The notes under the pieces: model-generated
The model's database searches: none
What the model saw: the letters and a program-made list of their open reading frames with translations, nothing else
Told to the model about the DNA's origin: nothing
Source: Thalassia testudinum
Taxonomy: Eukaryota > Streptophyta > Magnoliopsida > Alismatales > Hydrocharitaceae
Reading direction: 5' to 3'
NCBI GenBank assembly: GCA_037157565.1
Contig: JAZHRO010000036.1
Coordinates: 23,114,501 to 23,178,500, forward strand
Length of the DNA stretch: 64,000 nucleotides
Program-made: the position numbers and the translations under genes
Shown here: positions 1 to 12,050 of the stretch, one piece after another
Numbering within the stretch: position 1 is the first letter of the stretch
Layout: each line of letters opens with the position of its first letter

Positions 1-2204
1 GTTCCCACGTAAGTGGTATAAGAGAAATGAGGCACTTGAAATTTCTGGTCAATGACTATTAAGAAGGTTGAGGTTACTTTTAGTCCTTTTTGGGTGATCA
101 ATCAAGTTGTCAAGCAATTACTCACCCTAAATTGACCTTCGAGTGCCCTAAAGATGTATATTTTGTTGCGATGATATTCTCTAATGCTCAAGTAAAAAGG
201 TACTCCAAGGATCGAACCAAGGGATGCAAGTAGGGTGAACCCTTCCTTTGAGGCATTACGTTAGTGGTGTCTCTTAACTACCCTTGAATTCCTTTAGAGT
301 ATCAAGTCACTCAGGAAAAAGTTAATAGTACCGTCACAAAGAGAGATAGGAGGGTTTGCATCGATAAAGAGATCGATGCCTATAGCCTTAAGGGTCCAAG
401 TCCTAGTGTAGTGCCTATAATGCATGATCAATGTAGAAAGTGTGCATCACACTGCAAAAAGTGATTTTTCCTTTTGAAAATTGCAGTCATGTTATTCAAA
501 CACTTCCTGTATATTTTTCTTTCTTTTCAAGAAGTAATGTGACCAGTTGATTAATATTTTCAAATCAGCTTAAATGGTCTTTTTTAATTATGTCCAAATG
601 CAATGCGTGTGCAAATAACTGATGCACAAGAAAAGACATACCTTACTCAGCTCTCTTCAATGCAGGATGTTTGCAATGCAAAAAGAAAAGCTAAATGCTA
701 CTCATTTAATCCTAGATGGTCCCCCGATAGATATGTAGCTTCTAGCAGGTAGCTCGAATATTTTCTTTCAATAATAATAAGCAAACAAACCTAATCTAAC
801 TAACTAACTAACCAACATGCAATTCAAACAATTCAAATAATCCTATAATCTAAATAAAATGGGAACAAACTCCCAAAAATATGCTCTTGCATACAAGAGC
901 GATAAACAATAATAGTATTGGGAATAAGTTCCCAAAAATGCCCAACAAGGGTCCAAATGACCAAAATTAAATGTCTAACGTCTATCTAGCCTAAATCTAA
1001 ACTAAGATCTACTAAGTAAATTAGAAAAAGGTTCCTCTGTATGCCTTCACATGCGTGGGATCAGGCCCACAAGCACCTGTTGCTGGCCTCTAGGTGGCGT
1101 CAAGGTCCACCAAAAATATCCCCTCCGTCATGCACTCCCATCGCATTCGTTTGTTTTTGCAATGCAAATAGAAACAAGGTCAGTAATTCAGAAAAGCTTC
1201 ATTAATAGCATGAAAATAATGAAATTTCCCAAAAAAATTAATAGGCTTATTTCCTCCCTGGCAACAGCACCATTTGAAAGAGCAATCTTCATTTTCGATA
1301 AAAACTTTAGCATAAAATGGTGTGTCATTGTATTTCGTTGCGTGGTAGATGGGATGTTGAAGAAGAAGGAGAAGATAGAGGATGAGGAGGAAGAAGATGG
1401 GCGTGAGGAGTGTTGGCAATGATGTTGTTGTGGCTGGAGGAGGTCTACTGTTGGTTATCGATGGAGACGATGGTGATGGGTTCTGGATGTAGAAGATGGT
1501 GGTGACGGTGGAGGGAGGGGGCGGTGATAGGAGGTTGAAGATGAAAAGGAAAACAAGATGAATAGTGGAAAAAAGTTGGTGTGGGCGTGGGGGGAAAGTT
1601 TTTGGTGGATAAGGTGAAGGTGGTGATGGTTATGGGAGATGGTGGCAATGATGGTGGTGATGGTGGAGGGGCCGTGCACTGTCACCGCATGGCTAGTGGC
1701 AGAGGTGATCAAGGTGCGCTCTTGGGTTACGATGTAAGCAAATTCCATGGTGCACTCTTTAGCCATGGTGTCTACTCTGGCCACAGTGCTGGTGGAGGCA
1801 ATCAAGAGCCCGCTTCTGGAAGATGTAGCCTTTTTAAAAAATCTCGTATGTTTCCTTTTGGCGAAATTTCTCTAGCACTCGCGAAGATTGCGAGTGGTTA
1901 GAACAGTGAATAAATAATGGTCGATCTTTATCAGATGTCTGACTTCATCATCAGACATATTAAAAAATGTAAAGTCAAGGAACTTGTCCTGGAAGTTCCC
2001 AAATGTCCATCCTTAGCTCCAAACGTCTTATATATGCAGAATGACATTTGATTCTTATACCTAGCCTACATCCAACCATATAGAATATGTGAACATATCA
2101 TCCGTTATTAAACATAAAATTGACGCACAAGATTATATGTAGACTAAGAAGAATTACCATATAACTCCTAACCAATTAGAAACTATGAATAGATAATTAA
2201 AAAG
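1..2204. other. Unassigned AT-rich region, no supported gene
   Basis: I recognise no gene or transposon domain here. The stretch around 1360-1680 is rich in GGTGAT/GATGGTGG-type triplets, which creates open frames on both strands that look like composition artefacts. Small perfect hairpins are visible: GCTCTTG/CAAGAGC at about 884-901, TTGGGAA/TTCCCAA at about 918-935, and ATGTCTGA/TCAGACAT at 1935-1958. Its right end abuts the recognisable gag remnant of element A, so it may be another insertion into A or the flank of a deletion, but I found no terminal repeats to prove either. Confidence 0.5.
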
Positions 2205-2890
2205 TACTTAGGCTAAATAATGATCCACTAAAGTGGAGTTATCAGGTTATGCACCACATGATGATTTTAATGCATATTCCCTTGATGAATTTATGTCTTA
2301 GACATCTTCAGCCTACGAAGATGTCAATACTATCCATGGATATGGGCGTAATAAGCTGTACTCGGAGATCTATAGTCCTGGTTGGTGCGAACATCCAAAT
2401 TTATCCTAGTATGGTAACTCTTAGAGACCAAATCAAGATCCACACTAGTAGACCAAACAATATGGGAATGCACAAAACACATACCTGAGGTAGCATCCAT
2501 TCCAATCTCTGTAGCAATCTCGTTTTATTTATCAGCCACTACTTCAAGTTGCCAGTCAACCTCCAAAGTGAGCCAACCCTTTGGAGGAATTGAAGGAGCT
2601 ACAAGAATCTATGCGAAAATCTACTCAGGACAGCTTGCAGATCATGAAGGCTATGGCTGACCAGACACTGAACATACAGAACACACAGAATCAGCTATTG
2701 TAGGAGCATAGATCATAGGGAGCCTTGCCTTCCCAACCTATCCCTAACCAAAGATATGTGTAGAACCAGGATGCCCCGCCTAGGTTCCAAGCACCGTAGG
2801 GACAGCCACATGCTATATTATAGACGCCTTCTGCACCACTTGGTTATGTTCAGGGTCAATTGCCTTTGTTGCAAAATCTCGCTTATTTTG
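2205..2890 (+). pseudogene. Element A gag, middle/C-terminal fragment
   Basis: Translation matches the gag of element H around 55900-56580. The signature is a GWCEHPNLS stretch (GWCQHPNFSW in H), typical of Athila-lineage gag C-terminal halves, followed by a segment rich in Gln. The frame is full of stops, mostly TAG/TAA where H has CAG/CAA, so it is dead. It ends abruptly at the LTR of element B. The next bases of the same gene resume at 11287, after B. The start before about 2205 cannot be traced. Confidence 0.8.
2886..2890. repeat. Left target-site duplication of element B
   Basis: TTTTG precedes the LTR and TTCTG follows it at 11282-11286. Uninterrupted element H has TTCTG at the equivalent place in gag (near 56578), so the left copy appears to have mutated by one base. 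Confidence 0.75.
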
Positions 2891-4388
2891 TGATGCAACG
2901 TGTTCGCTTCTTTGAAATCGGGGTTATGAGTAACCCGTCATTGTAGTTGCAAAACTCGTTTATCAAATAAAATTTTACTGAAACTCCAAGGGAGTCCTGG
3001 GTTAAACACAGGGAGGCAACATTTACTTAATTTGAAAATCGCACTTCATTTTGTCTGTTGTTGGTGTTTTAGTTTTTATTATTTTTTTTGTGTTTTGAAA
3101 TAAGAAGACAAGCAGAATAAATTCACAAGAGGGATGGAACAAATATGATATATATCACTCCAATTTCAATTACAATGAACTATGAAAGCATAAAAGATAA
3201 AGAGGTGAGAAGGAATCTCTCAAATCAGTTGTTCGACGAGACAACGGTGCTTGGCGAAAGCTTAAATGAAGGAATTGAGAAGCAGGATGATGGAGGTGAG
3301 ATGTAGGAGGACGTCGGGTAGAAGAAAGCTTCAGCGTGGCTCTGGAATGGAGGTAAGGAGGCGAAGATGATCTGCTACTGGAATGGAGGTGGGAGGATGG
3401 CTCCAAGGCAACCTATGAATGGTGATGGGAAGATGGAGGAATATTTAGGTGGGTAGTGGTTTGTTACACTAATAAGAGCCTTGGGAGCTTGAAAGTAAGC
3501 TCTAACGGAGCGTTGGTAGGCTTGCTAGAGCTTAGGAGTAGGTGGGAGTAGAGTTGGTAGTGATGCCTTGGTAGGGAGGTAGTGTAGGTCTTTATATAGT
3601 GGATGAGAGGAGGCTAGAATAGGCATAAGACCAATAGCGACCTCTAGGACATCGCTATAAGTGTCGCTGTAGCTAGCTGACGCCTGCTCATGCGCGCAGT
3701 TGGCCTTACACCTATGAGGAATTAGTGACGGCTATAAGCGTCAGTAATGGCCTACTAGGCTGTCGCTGAAGGTCGGTGCCTCTCTTGAAATTTAAATAGT
3801 GCACCCTATGCGCGGAGCGCGTCGACTGCTCTATCAAGATCGAGCGGCCCAATTTGTTGAGGTAGGTGCAGGCGTGGCAAATCAGTAGTTGAACTCGCAT
3901 CTTGCGTCTACGGGGAGAGTGCCTCATCGTTGGCTAAGGCGCTCTTTTGGTCAAGTGCAGGACGCTGCTGTCATGCTATTAGGGCACCCCTCAGCCATTG
4001 GATTGAGATCCAACGCCTGAGATCTCTCAATGTGTGAGTGTTGGGGCGACTGTGATTCGTGTTGGGCTATCTGGATGGTGCCACGTGGCGCCATTTGGAC
4101 CGTCCATCTTCTTATTTTAGAGGGTGCTACAGAGCTCTGATCGGGGTGATTTTCACATTGACAAACTGCGATCGTCGCTCTGGATTCATTCGTATGGTCA
4201 GATTCTTCATTCGAAGCCCGTAAAGATGTCGCACTACCTCGTAGCCATGTAAAATAGAAGAATTAATATACAACTATCCTAAATGACATGCAATGGATGT
4301 TATGCAATTTTTATAACATGATATGCAATGCTAAGCCTAGGAAATATCATAAATAAGCATTTTATCAAGAATTCATGTATGTTTATCA
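2891..4388 (-). repeat. Element B 3' LTR
   Basis: The 1498-bp LTR is collinear with 10136-11281 except for about 350 bp (about 3640-3990) missing from the other copy. It holds a minus-strand TATA-like motif at 3591-3598, a palindromic G-box near 4074-4096, and a GTGACG/CGTCA hairpin near 3721-3748 in the extra block. The shared U5 signature (CGCCTCC...TTCAACTC type) lies near the 2891 end, read on the minus strand. Confidence 0.88.
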
Positions 4389-6006
4389 TACCCCCATTCT
4401 TACTTTTGCTAGTCCCTAGCAATATTAACCTAAATGCTATGTATAAAAGTAGAATGAGGATTCGATTATTTAGTCAAAATTCATCGATTGCTTTTAGAAA
4501 ATCTCAACCCCAAGACCTAATTACAAAAACTCAACAGTGCTCGGGTGTCAACCAGAGTGCAGACCATCCAAGCCCTCGCCTTATTTGAAAAGAGAAGATA
4601 CACAATTTTTTTTTATTTTTCTTCTTTTCTATTTTTTTGTTGTAGGTTTGGAGTTTGAGAGTTTCGGGATAACTTTTTACGGCTACCTGACCTACCCAAA
4701 ACTCGAAAAGGACTCTAAGTGCTAAGCATCTAGTGGAAAGAGTGAAAGACTCACTAGGCGGTTGTTAAAACAGACTTCGAATTTCTACGACCCTAGGTGA
4801 TCTTGCCTAGAGGTTTAACTTTTTGAATGGTAGCTTTCTCCCTACTTTTATTTTAGGGTCAACACAAGGGCGAACCCAGTGTATAACTCCCCAATTTATT
4901 TTACTTTCATGCTTCTTCCCTAAGTGTTTTGGGAATTATTATGCATTTTTATGTGCTGGGTTCTAGACAACTGGCCAATGCGCTGTTACCTACAGCAACT
5001 TACCAGCCATACTCGTGTAATGAAGTATGATTTTATTTATTTTATTTTATTTTATTTTCTCCTTTTTTTCCTTTTCTTTTCTTTTCTTAAGTAGGTGGCT
5101 TCCCTGATCTAAGATTTACCTAAAGGCAGTACAACAAAAATGATCTTGTGGATGGGGGCTCTAAACAACCGGCCGATGAGCTGTTACCACCGACAACTTG
5201 CCAGCCACACCACCCTAGACGGTTCATTAGCTACACAATTTCCAAAGAAACTGCTGAAAAGTGAGTCAGTACAAAAAAAAGTGTGTAGATGCTTAGGCTT
5301 AAAGTCCCCGCAAATCAGAGGGCAGGTTGATTACAACCCAATTTATTGACTAGTTAAAATAGAATTACTTGGCGAGGACTTGAGACTAAGTCCACATTTG
5401 AGTGGTCACCTGGGTTAATTAAGCCCGAAGACCTGAAGAGTTTAAGTATTCAGGCCCTAAAGTATCAATTCCTAAAGTTTGCAACTCCTAATACCTAACT
5501 TTTTCTCTCCTAATTCTTTTTCTTTTAAGATGAAAAATAGGAAATTACTGTTACGGCTGATAAACAGATTCATAAGAAATATCCCCCCCATGCTTAGCTA
5601 ATGCAATGTCCGCATTGTTAAAAATGAAAGCATGTAGGAGAGTAGAAATAGAAGAATAGCACCTAGTTTCCATGAGATTCAAGTCAGCTCGGAATAGTCT
5701 TTACACATGTTGAGTTTAATGCCTTTAACTAGGCAAGGTCCTCAATCAAAAAAAAAAACTAACATTGAGGCTGCAATAACACAGATTCCAGGCCCCTAGA
5801 TATGACTCCCGAAGAGTAAAAATGGGCTTGCCAAAGAGATGATCAATGAAAGTAGCAAGCTAGTGGTGTAGGGAGAGCCCAAATGATCTCCAATAGGAGT
5901 TTTGTTTATTCATTACAGAGGAGGTGTGGGTGGATATAGAATTTGTACAATAGTTGGGTGAAAAAGGATGATGAGGGTTTGGTGATGCGTTGGGGGTTTG
6001 TGGGTA
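4389..6006 (-). other. Element B 3' noncoding region with purine tract and duplicated hairpin module
   Basis: Read on the minus strand, this follows the gag-pro stop. It starts with a C-rich run at about 5584-5590, which is GGCATGGGGG-like on the coding strand. It then carries two copies of a roughly 45-nt hairpin module (5165-5208 and 4966-5010) and pyrimidine tracts (purine on the coding strand) near 5035-5090 and 4600-4640. It ends with a TTGCTA/TAGCAA hairpin (4406-4422) and the terminal purine tract touching the LTR at 4389-4400. The same order is seen in E, G and I. No open reading frame of note. Confidence 0.7.
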
Positions 6007-6790
6007 CTATAAAATATCTAACATTTCAAGAGTTTCTCCCCAAAGTTCAATTTCATCCTCACAATTTGGGTGCTTAATCCTACCATCCTGATCTTCATGA
6101 TTCCCACCCAAATGTTGAACCTCAAACTCTAAAAATTCAGGATGAGGACATTTTTGGGTTTTAACTTGATCATGTCAATCATCCAACAAATTTCCAAATT
6201 CATAAATATCTTCCACATCTTGGTTTGCCATAGTTTGTTGTTTGTCTTTATTTTCCTCAATTATGCCTGCAATCGTGTGATTTTCTTCCTGAGTTTGGGT
6301 TGAGTTGGCCCTTAAAATGTTATCTAAGGTCTGTATGGCCATTACCTCCTCTATTCTACCAAGCTCCTCCATCATACCACACTTAATTTTATTCTTCTTT
6401 GAGATCTCAAAAATATTAAATCGATTTGTTTTTATTTCCCAAGGCCATTTCTATATTTCTTGATTCACAATCAATCCTTGCCTTGACGGTAGCCAAGAAA
6501 GGTCTTCCCAAAATAATCGGAGCGTGGTTGAGCTGTTTTGGTGCTTCCACATCCAGGACCATAAAATCAGCAAGGTAATGCAAATCATTAACCTTGACTA
6601 AAACATCCTCCAAAATACCCCTTTGTTTTGTAATGGATCTATCGGCTAACTGCAAAGTTATGTTAGTGTGTTTCAGCTTGCCTAGACCCAATTCAATGTG
6701 CAGTGAGGTGGGGATCACATTGATGGAAGCACCCAAGTCAAGAAGGGCCCGGTCAGAAGTGATGTTTCCTATTGTGTAAGAAATCAGCAG
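6007..6790 (-). pseudogene. Element B aspartic protease plus acidic tail
   Basis: The minus strand carries the retroviral-type protease core: LLDLGASINVIP (active-site D-x-G with the usual LGAS context), then LADRSI, then ILGRPFLAT. After it come a linker (FNIFEISKKNK...CG) and about 130 residues rich in Glu, Asp, Asn and Gln, interrupted by one TGA near 6175 and ending at a TAG at 6007-6009. The linker aligns with element C (LNIFKASQKNK...CG and IEEV.AI.T.DN), so the tail is part of the original gene. In gag-pol relatives this is where RT would follow; here noncoding DNA follows instead. The protease would process gag. Confidence 0.8.
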
Positions 6791-6989
6791 GGCATCTGGG
6801 TCCTACTTCTTAGGAGTAGCTTATCTAAGATCAGTGTGCTTGTGTTATCAGATAGGACTACTCTCTTAATGTTTTCATATTACTCTCTATGCTTTGCTTT
6901 ATATGAATTCAGTAAACCTATGTCATAGGCAGGGATTAATTTGATAGCCGCAAGGAGTAAAATGATTGTCAATTTGAAAGCCTGAAGTA

Positions 6990-8824
6990 AGGACATCCTT
7001 TCCGCCAATTTCTCCTCTGACTTTTTCTATTTTCCCATACAACAACAACATACTCCCAAATCAGACTCTGATGTTTTGTTGATCACATTCTTAGTTGGGA
7101 GTCTAGAATTCTTGCTACGGGGCCTAATGGTGTTGACATGGTGGGGTTGGGTAGGTCCCTTGTGTCTACTACCACTCCTCAAGGTGATGGTGTTTGCAGT
7201 GGCAAAATGTTGTTGGCTAGTGCCTTGGGGAGGGTTGGGCAAAACAAGAGGCTCCCAGTTGATTATGGTACGAACTTGGTTCGCTTCGGGAGGGACTGGG
7301 GCAGCCTAATAGATAGCATGAGCTTGAGCATATGACTCCACATTATTACCAAACCCTTCAGGCCCAGCACCTTAGTTCTGTGCATTCCTTGGGTTTGGTA
7401 CAGGTTGTGATGGTAGAGATATGGGTTGTCGGTTATTTGCACCAAGTCCGGATTGCAATGTATCCAGCGAAGTTTTCATTTGTTGCATGAGCTGGAGCAA
7501 TGACCCTTGCATTTCTACCATTTTCAGGTTTAAACCAGCCTACTCGGCAGGTTGTTGAGCATTCCACATGGACTGATTAACCTAATTCAATGGCAAATGA
7601 GAATATACATGACCCTAACCCATTGTTTTTTGTGGTACATAGTTGGGTCGATATTGGGTCTGCTGCCCCTGATCTTTCCAAGAGAAGTTAGGGTGATTTT
7701 TCCAATCAAAATTGTAAGAATTCGAGTAAGGGTTGGCCCTAACATTCTCCTACACAGCATGAACATCCTCATAAGATGAGGATGAAGAAGGATCAAAAAA
7801 ATTGGGATCAAAGGCCCCAGTTTGAGACCCATAAGGTTTCAAGAATAGTTGGCCTGAAGGTTGAGCCGACTCCAGCTGGTTCACAAACTCCTGTCTCATA
7901 GGAGCTTGCGTTGAATGGAATACCGATCCCTGGGATTGACTGGATCTAGAAAAATTAGAGTTTCCATTCATTTAGCAACCAGATCCATCTTATCTAATCT
8001 ATTGCGGATCAATTCCATATCAAATGTATGAGAATCTTGGACCTCATTGGCATTTGATCTAGTTTGTTGGGATCGGTTGAAGGTTTCCATGGAGGCGTGG
8101 TTAAAAGAGTTTCCACTCATTTCCTCAAACAAATCATACGTGCTATCTGCGTCTTTGTTGAGGAAATTGTCTCCGCAAGAGGCATCCACATGACTACAGA
8201 GTTGAACATTCAACCCGTGACAAAAAATCTGCACAAGTTGCCATTTAGGCACCTCGTGGTGTGGACACTTCTGCAACAGATCCTGGAATCTCTCCTAGGC
8301 CCCATGAAACGATTCCCATTGCCGCTAGGGAAAAGTGGTAATTGCGATTGCCTGTCGCAATGCATTGGTTCACCCAATTGGGAAGAATTTCTTCAGGAAG
8401 GTCGATTTCAAAGCTATGCAAGTAGCAATCGGCCTTCCAATGGTACGATACCAATGTGCGGCCTTGTTCCTGAGTGAATAGGGGAAAAGCCTCATGTGCA
8501 TCTGTTCTTCATCCACATTCCGTGATTTAGGGTTTGAACCAAAGTGATTAGGTCCTCCAAATGTTGGAATGGGTCCTCTAAGCCAAGCCTGCGAAAGTGT
8601 TTAATTAGACTTAAAACCTTGGGCTTGATCACAACATCACCGGCGGGGATCAGAACGCCTGGACAATCCTCATAATTTGAAGGATCATAAAAACCTTTCA
8701 AGGGCCGAGCGCCCTAACCATTCATTCATTGGAACCATTGCTGCATCTGCTACAATTCTTCCAACTTCCTCTAAATCAGCTCCTATTGGTTCATGGGTGG
8801 GGGAGGTGGTTGTTGATCTGACAT
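6990..8824 (-). pseudogene. Element B Athila-type gag (degenerate)
   Basis: The start is taken as the ATG at 8824 (MSDQQPPPPPMNQ), just after a good intron acceptor. In order: a stop-ridden N-terminus, an EDPFQHLEDL segment, KCPHHEVPKWQLVQIFCHGL near 8200, DNFLNKDADSTYDLFEEMS, the GWxxHPNFSW-type motif as DWKNHPNFSW near 7690, LPSQPVPNPRN near 7400, and NTITLRSGSRH near 7190. This is the standard Athila gag order. It would form the particle that packages element RNA. Several frameshifts (near 8245-8460 and 7030) and in-frame stops kill it. It lacks a visible CCHC knuckle. Confidence 0.8.
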
Positions 8825-10112
8825 GGGATCTACTTGGCTAAAACTCAACCTCCGCCACCAGGAATGGTCAATAGGTTATTCCAAACAAGGGTTCAATGAC
8901 CTCCTTCCAAGCATATACTGGAAGGAAGTTGGAAGGATGGGGAAGAGAAGGACTCTGCAGCACAAAAATACAAGTCTGTCCTTAGGTTGGGTAGCCTAAA
9001 GGTCTACAGACTCTCAAAATAAGTCCTAAGATTATGGATGATTTACTCTACTTATGTCCAGGCAATCCAACCTGTTAGGAGGGAATGGAGAGAAGGTTCT
9101 TCCTTTGGCTTGTGCCTCCGGTTCCTACTGTACCCCCCAGCCACGGTCGTTTGATGCTACTCCCCTAGCTAGACATCAGATTGACTAGTATAAGTATGTT
9201 AATCATGAACAATCTCAATCTATATCCCAATGAGTAAACCAGTCCTTAGGGTCAATGTCTACTCAATTTTAGTTAGGCATGGGATATTGGTGCATCTGGA
9301 ATGTGATGGGCCCTTAATGGGTTGTGCCCTTAATGATTTTTTTAACAATGTGTGAATGTGCACAACCAAGAAGTTTTCAAGCAAGATTATTAATGATGAG
9401 GTAAGTTTTAGGGTTTGAATCTTGCTTAGTAGCTTTTAGGATTCAAATGTTAGGTGTATTCAACAAAGTTTTGTGAGGCAAACCAAGTTTTAAAAGCACG
9501 TGTTCAAGTATTTTCCTTTATAAATCTAGAAAATATGGAGTGCCTGGCTTGACCTAAATATTAAATCCTATGCGTCAACTACAAATGAGTTTCTTTTAAA
9601 TTAGGTGGTGCTGCCCAAACAATTCAATCAATCGGCTCAAATGCACCATCGTTAAGGCACACAGAAATGTGATTAACCTAATATGATTGCTACTCTATTA
9701 TGTGTTGAAATAGTATACCGGGTCCACAGGCCAGAATCCCGGTTGAGTAGATGAAAAACAAGTTTGGTTATGTGCCTCCGATGTGGGTGTATAAAGTCTA
9801 TAAATCGATTCTTCCCACAGAGAGTATCTTTTTGTTTTTTTTGTTTTTTATAAAATGCAGGGGTGAAATGGATGAAGGTGGCAAACAGGACACACAAATT
9901 CTATCCTAGGGTTTATGCAAACACCAAAGTAGATTAAGTCTTGGTTATGGGTGTGGCAGACACCTACAAAGTACTCTACCCGCACTTTACTTCGGTCTAC
10001 TGCACTTAGATCTCCATGCTAGGGTACCTACATGACAATAGATCAGGGATAAGCGGGGTTAGTGCTTTGTAAATGCAAGGAAGCACAGAAAATAATAAAG
10101 TAAATTCCGTTG
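8825..10112 (-). other. Element B leader with intron-like structure
   Basis: Between PBS and gag on the minus strand lies a region homologous to the leaders of C, E and I. A donor-like TTT/GTAGGT is near 9940 (rc) and an acceptor-like TTTTTGTGCTGCAG ends at about 8955. Inside is the conserved AAGGGCACAACCCATTAA module followed by GGGCCC (plus-strand positions about 9306-9331). No coding signal is visible. Confidence 0.55.
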
Positions 10113-10132
10113 CCTCCCCGGAAATGGCGCCA
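10113..10132 (-). promoter_or_regulatory. Primer-binding site of element B (tRNA-Asp type)
   Basis: The minus strand reads TGGCGCCATTTCCGGGGAGG three bases after the 5' LTR. It differs from the plant tRNA-Asp complement TGGCGCCGTTGCCGGGGA at two positions. This is where minus-strand DNA synthesis would be primed. Confidence 0.85.
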
Positions 10133-10135
10133 AAA

Positions 10136-11281
10136 TGATGCAACGTGTTTCACGTGTTTGAAATTGGGGTTACGAGTAACCCATCATTGTAGTCGCAAAA
10201 CTTGTTTATCAAATAAAATTTTACTGAAACTCCAAGGGAGTCTCGAGTTGAACATAAGGAGGCGACATTTACTTAATTTGAAAACCACGCTTCATTTTAT
10301 TTGTTTATGGTGTTTCAGTTTTTGTTATTTTTTTTGTGTTTTTGAAATAAGATGACAAGCAGAATAAATTCATAAGAGAGATGGAACAAATATGATATAT
10401 ATCACTCCAATGTCAAGTACAATGATTTATGAAAGCATAAAAGAGAAAGTGGTGAGAAGGAATCTCTTGAATCGGCTATTTGGCAAGACTACGGTGCCTG
10501 GCGAAAGCTTGGATGAAGGAGTTGAGAAGCAGGACGATGGAGGTGAGATCCCGGAGGATGTTGGGTAGAGGAAAGCTTTAGCATGGCTCCGGAATGGAGG
10601 TAAGGAGGTGGAGATGATCTGCCATCGGAATGGAGGTGGGATGATGGCTCCAAGGTGACCTATGAATGGTGATGGGAAGATGGAGGAATATTTGGTGGGG
10701 CAGAGGTTTGTTACACTAACAGGAGCCTTGGGAGCTTGAGAGTAAGCTCTAATGAAGCGTTGGTGGGCTTGCTAGAGCTTAGGAGTAGGTGGCAGTAAAG
10801 TAGGTAGAGATGCCTTGGTAGAGGGGGTGTAGGTTTTTATATAGTGGATGAGGAGGCTAGAATAGGCATAAGACCAATAGCGACCTCTAGGATTGATATG
10901 CAACGGCTGAGATCTCTCCATGCGTGAGTGTTGGGGTGGCTGCGGTTCATGTTGTGTGGTCTGGATGGTGCCACGTGGCACCATCCAGATCGTCCATCTT
11001 CTTCTTCTTGTAGAGGGTGATACGAAACTTTGATCAGGGTGATTTTTGCATTAACGAGCTACGATCGTCGCTCCAAATTCATCCATATAGTCGGATTCTT
11101 CATCCGAAGCCTGTAAAGATGCCGCACTACCTCCTGGCCATATAAAATAGAAGAATTAATTTACAACTATCCTAAATGCCATGCAATGGATGTTATGCAG
11201 TATTTATAACATGATATGAAATGCTAAGCCTAAGAACTATCATAAATAAATATTTTATTATGAATTCATGTGTGCTTATCA
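10136..11281 (-). repeat. Element B 5' LTR
   Basis: The 1146-bp partner of 2891-4388 lacks an internal block of about 350 bp. It contains a perfect 30-bp palindrome centred on CACGTG (10960-10989), a minus-strand TATA-like motif at 10836-10844, and U5 sequence next to the PBS. The left edge TGATGCAACGTG and the right edge TTATCA define it. Confidence 0.88.
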
Positions 11282-11286
11282 TTCTG

Positions 11287-11334
11287 CCCCTTCCCCTCCT
11301 CCTCCACCTCATGGACACCACGCTGATGTGAAGG
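11287..11334 (+). pseudogene. Element A gag, short piece between B and C
   Basis: This stretch continues A's gag (CCTTCCCCTCCTCC..., then CACCTCATGGA), matching H at about 56579-56620. It is bounded on the left by B's duplication (11282-11286) and on the right by C's LTR at 11335. Its last five bases GAAGG pair with TAAGG at 32787-32791 as C's target duplication. Confidence 0.75.
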
Positions 11335-12050
11335 TGTCTGACCGAAAAACACATTAAAAGAGTTTGTATTGTTGCAGTGCGAATCACGATGAAGCAAATA
11401 ACATTTATAGAGTTTCAGTGAGTACCGAGTCATTTGCAAGGAGGCAGAACATGATTCTCCAAAGCTTTTTGTACTAACTATTAAGGAGAAATAGAAATCA
11501 GATATCCAGAGAATCAGAATTTTATCATTACTTGTAAACAGTTTTCAAAATAAAAATAACCATGCTAAGGAGTAGAGAGATAGCAGATGAAGGACGACAC
11601 TGCTTGTGGGATGCTTGTGCGAAGTGTGGTAGCACTTCAGATCAAGAGCGCTAGGAGGAAGATCGGAGAGAACTTGTAGAGAGAGAGGCTGGAGACCTGT
11701 CTGGTGGGAGTTGCCTCTCAACTGGGGGCCTTGGGGCTCTTTTTATAGCTTCAATGTGGGGCAAAGTAGCCATTTAAGCCCCCAAAATCGTGCAAGAACC
11801 TTGGGGCCATCAGATCCATCGATTGGGATGTCAATGACTCTGATCGCACCTCAAAATAACCTCAAACACACCTCCAATGCTCAAATTTCTTTAGATGCTG
11901 ACACATGTCCCATGCATAGTCGTCGAATTTGCCACCTTCTCACCCCTCGCACTCCTTGTGCATGCAAGCGTGTGCTTTCAAACTCAACTATCCGATCATC
12001 AGATAATCTCCCCCGCCAATGTATATCGGGGCATCTAGTCGGGTGTGCAA
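11335..12050 (-). repeat. Element C 3' LTR, U5/R side
   Basis: Clearly homologous to 31201-31947 (for example the shared run GTGCGAATCACGATGAA and the GTTGCCTCTCAACTGGGGGC block). A minus-strand TATAAAA is at 11751-11757. It ends at TGCAA, the target duplication of insertion D, and resumes at 23837. Confidence 0.88.

Larger units (their letters stand above)
2891..11281 (-). mobile_element. Element B: gag-protease-only LTR retrotransposon
   Basis: The element lies on the minus strand, with its 5' LTR at 10136-11281 and 3' LTR at 2891-4388. Both begin TGATGCAACGTG on the plus strand and end in CA. The PBS is at 10113-10132. A leader, gag and protease are followed by about 1.6 kb of 3' noncoding DNA and a purine tract against the 3' LTR. 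There is no trace of RT, RNase H or integrase between the protease tail and the 3' noncoding region. It inserted into gag of element A, with a 5-bp duplication. Element C has the same layout, so the missing pol is probably the family structure and not damage to this copy. Confidence 0.88.

Noticed and set aside
1581..1901. Gly-rich open frame of 106 codons
   Set aside because: Made of GGTGAT-type triplet repeats, open on both strands, no homologue in the window.
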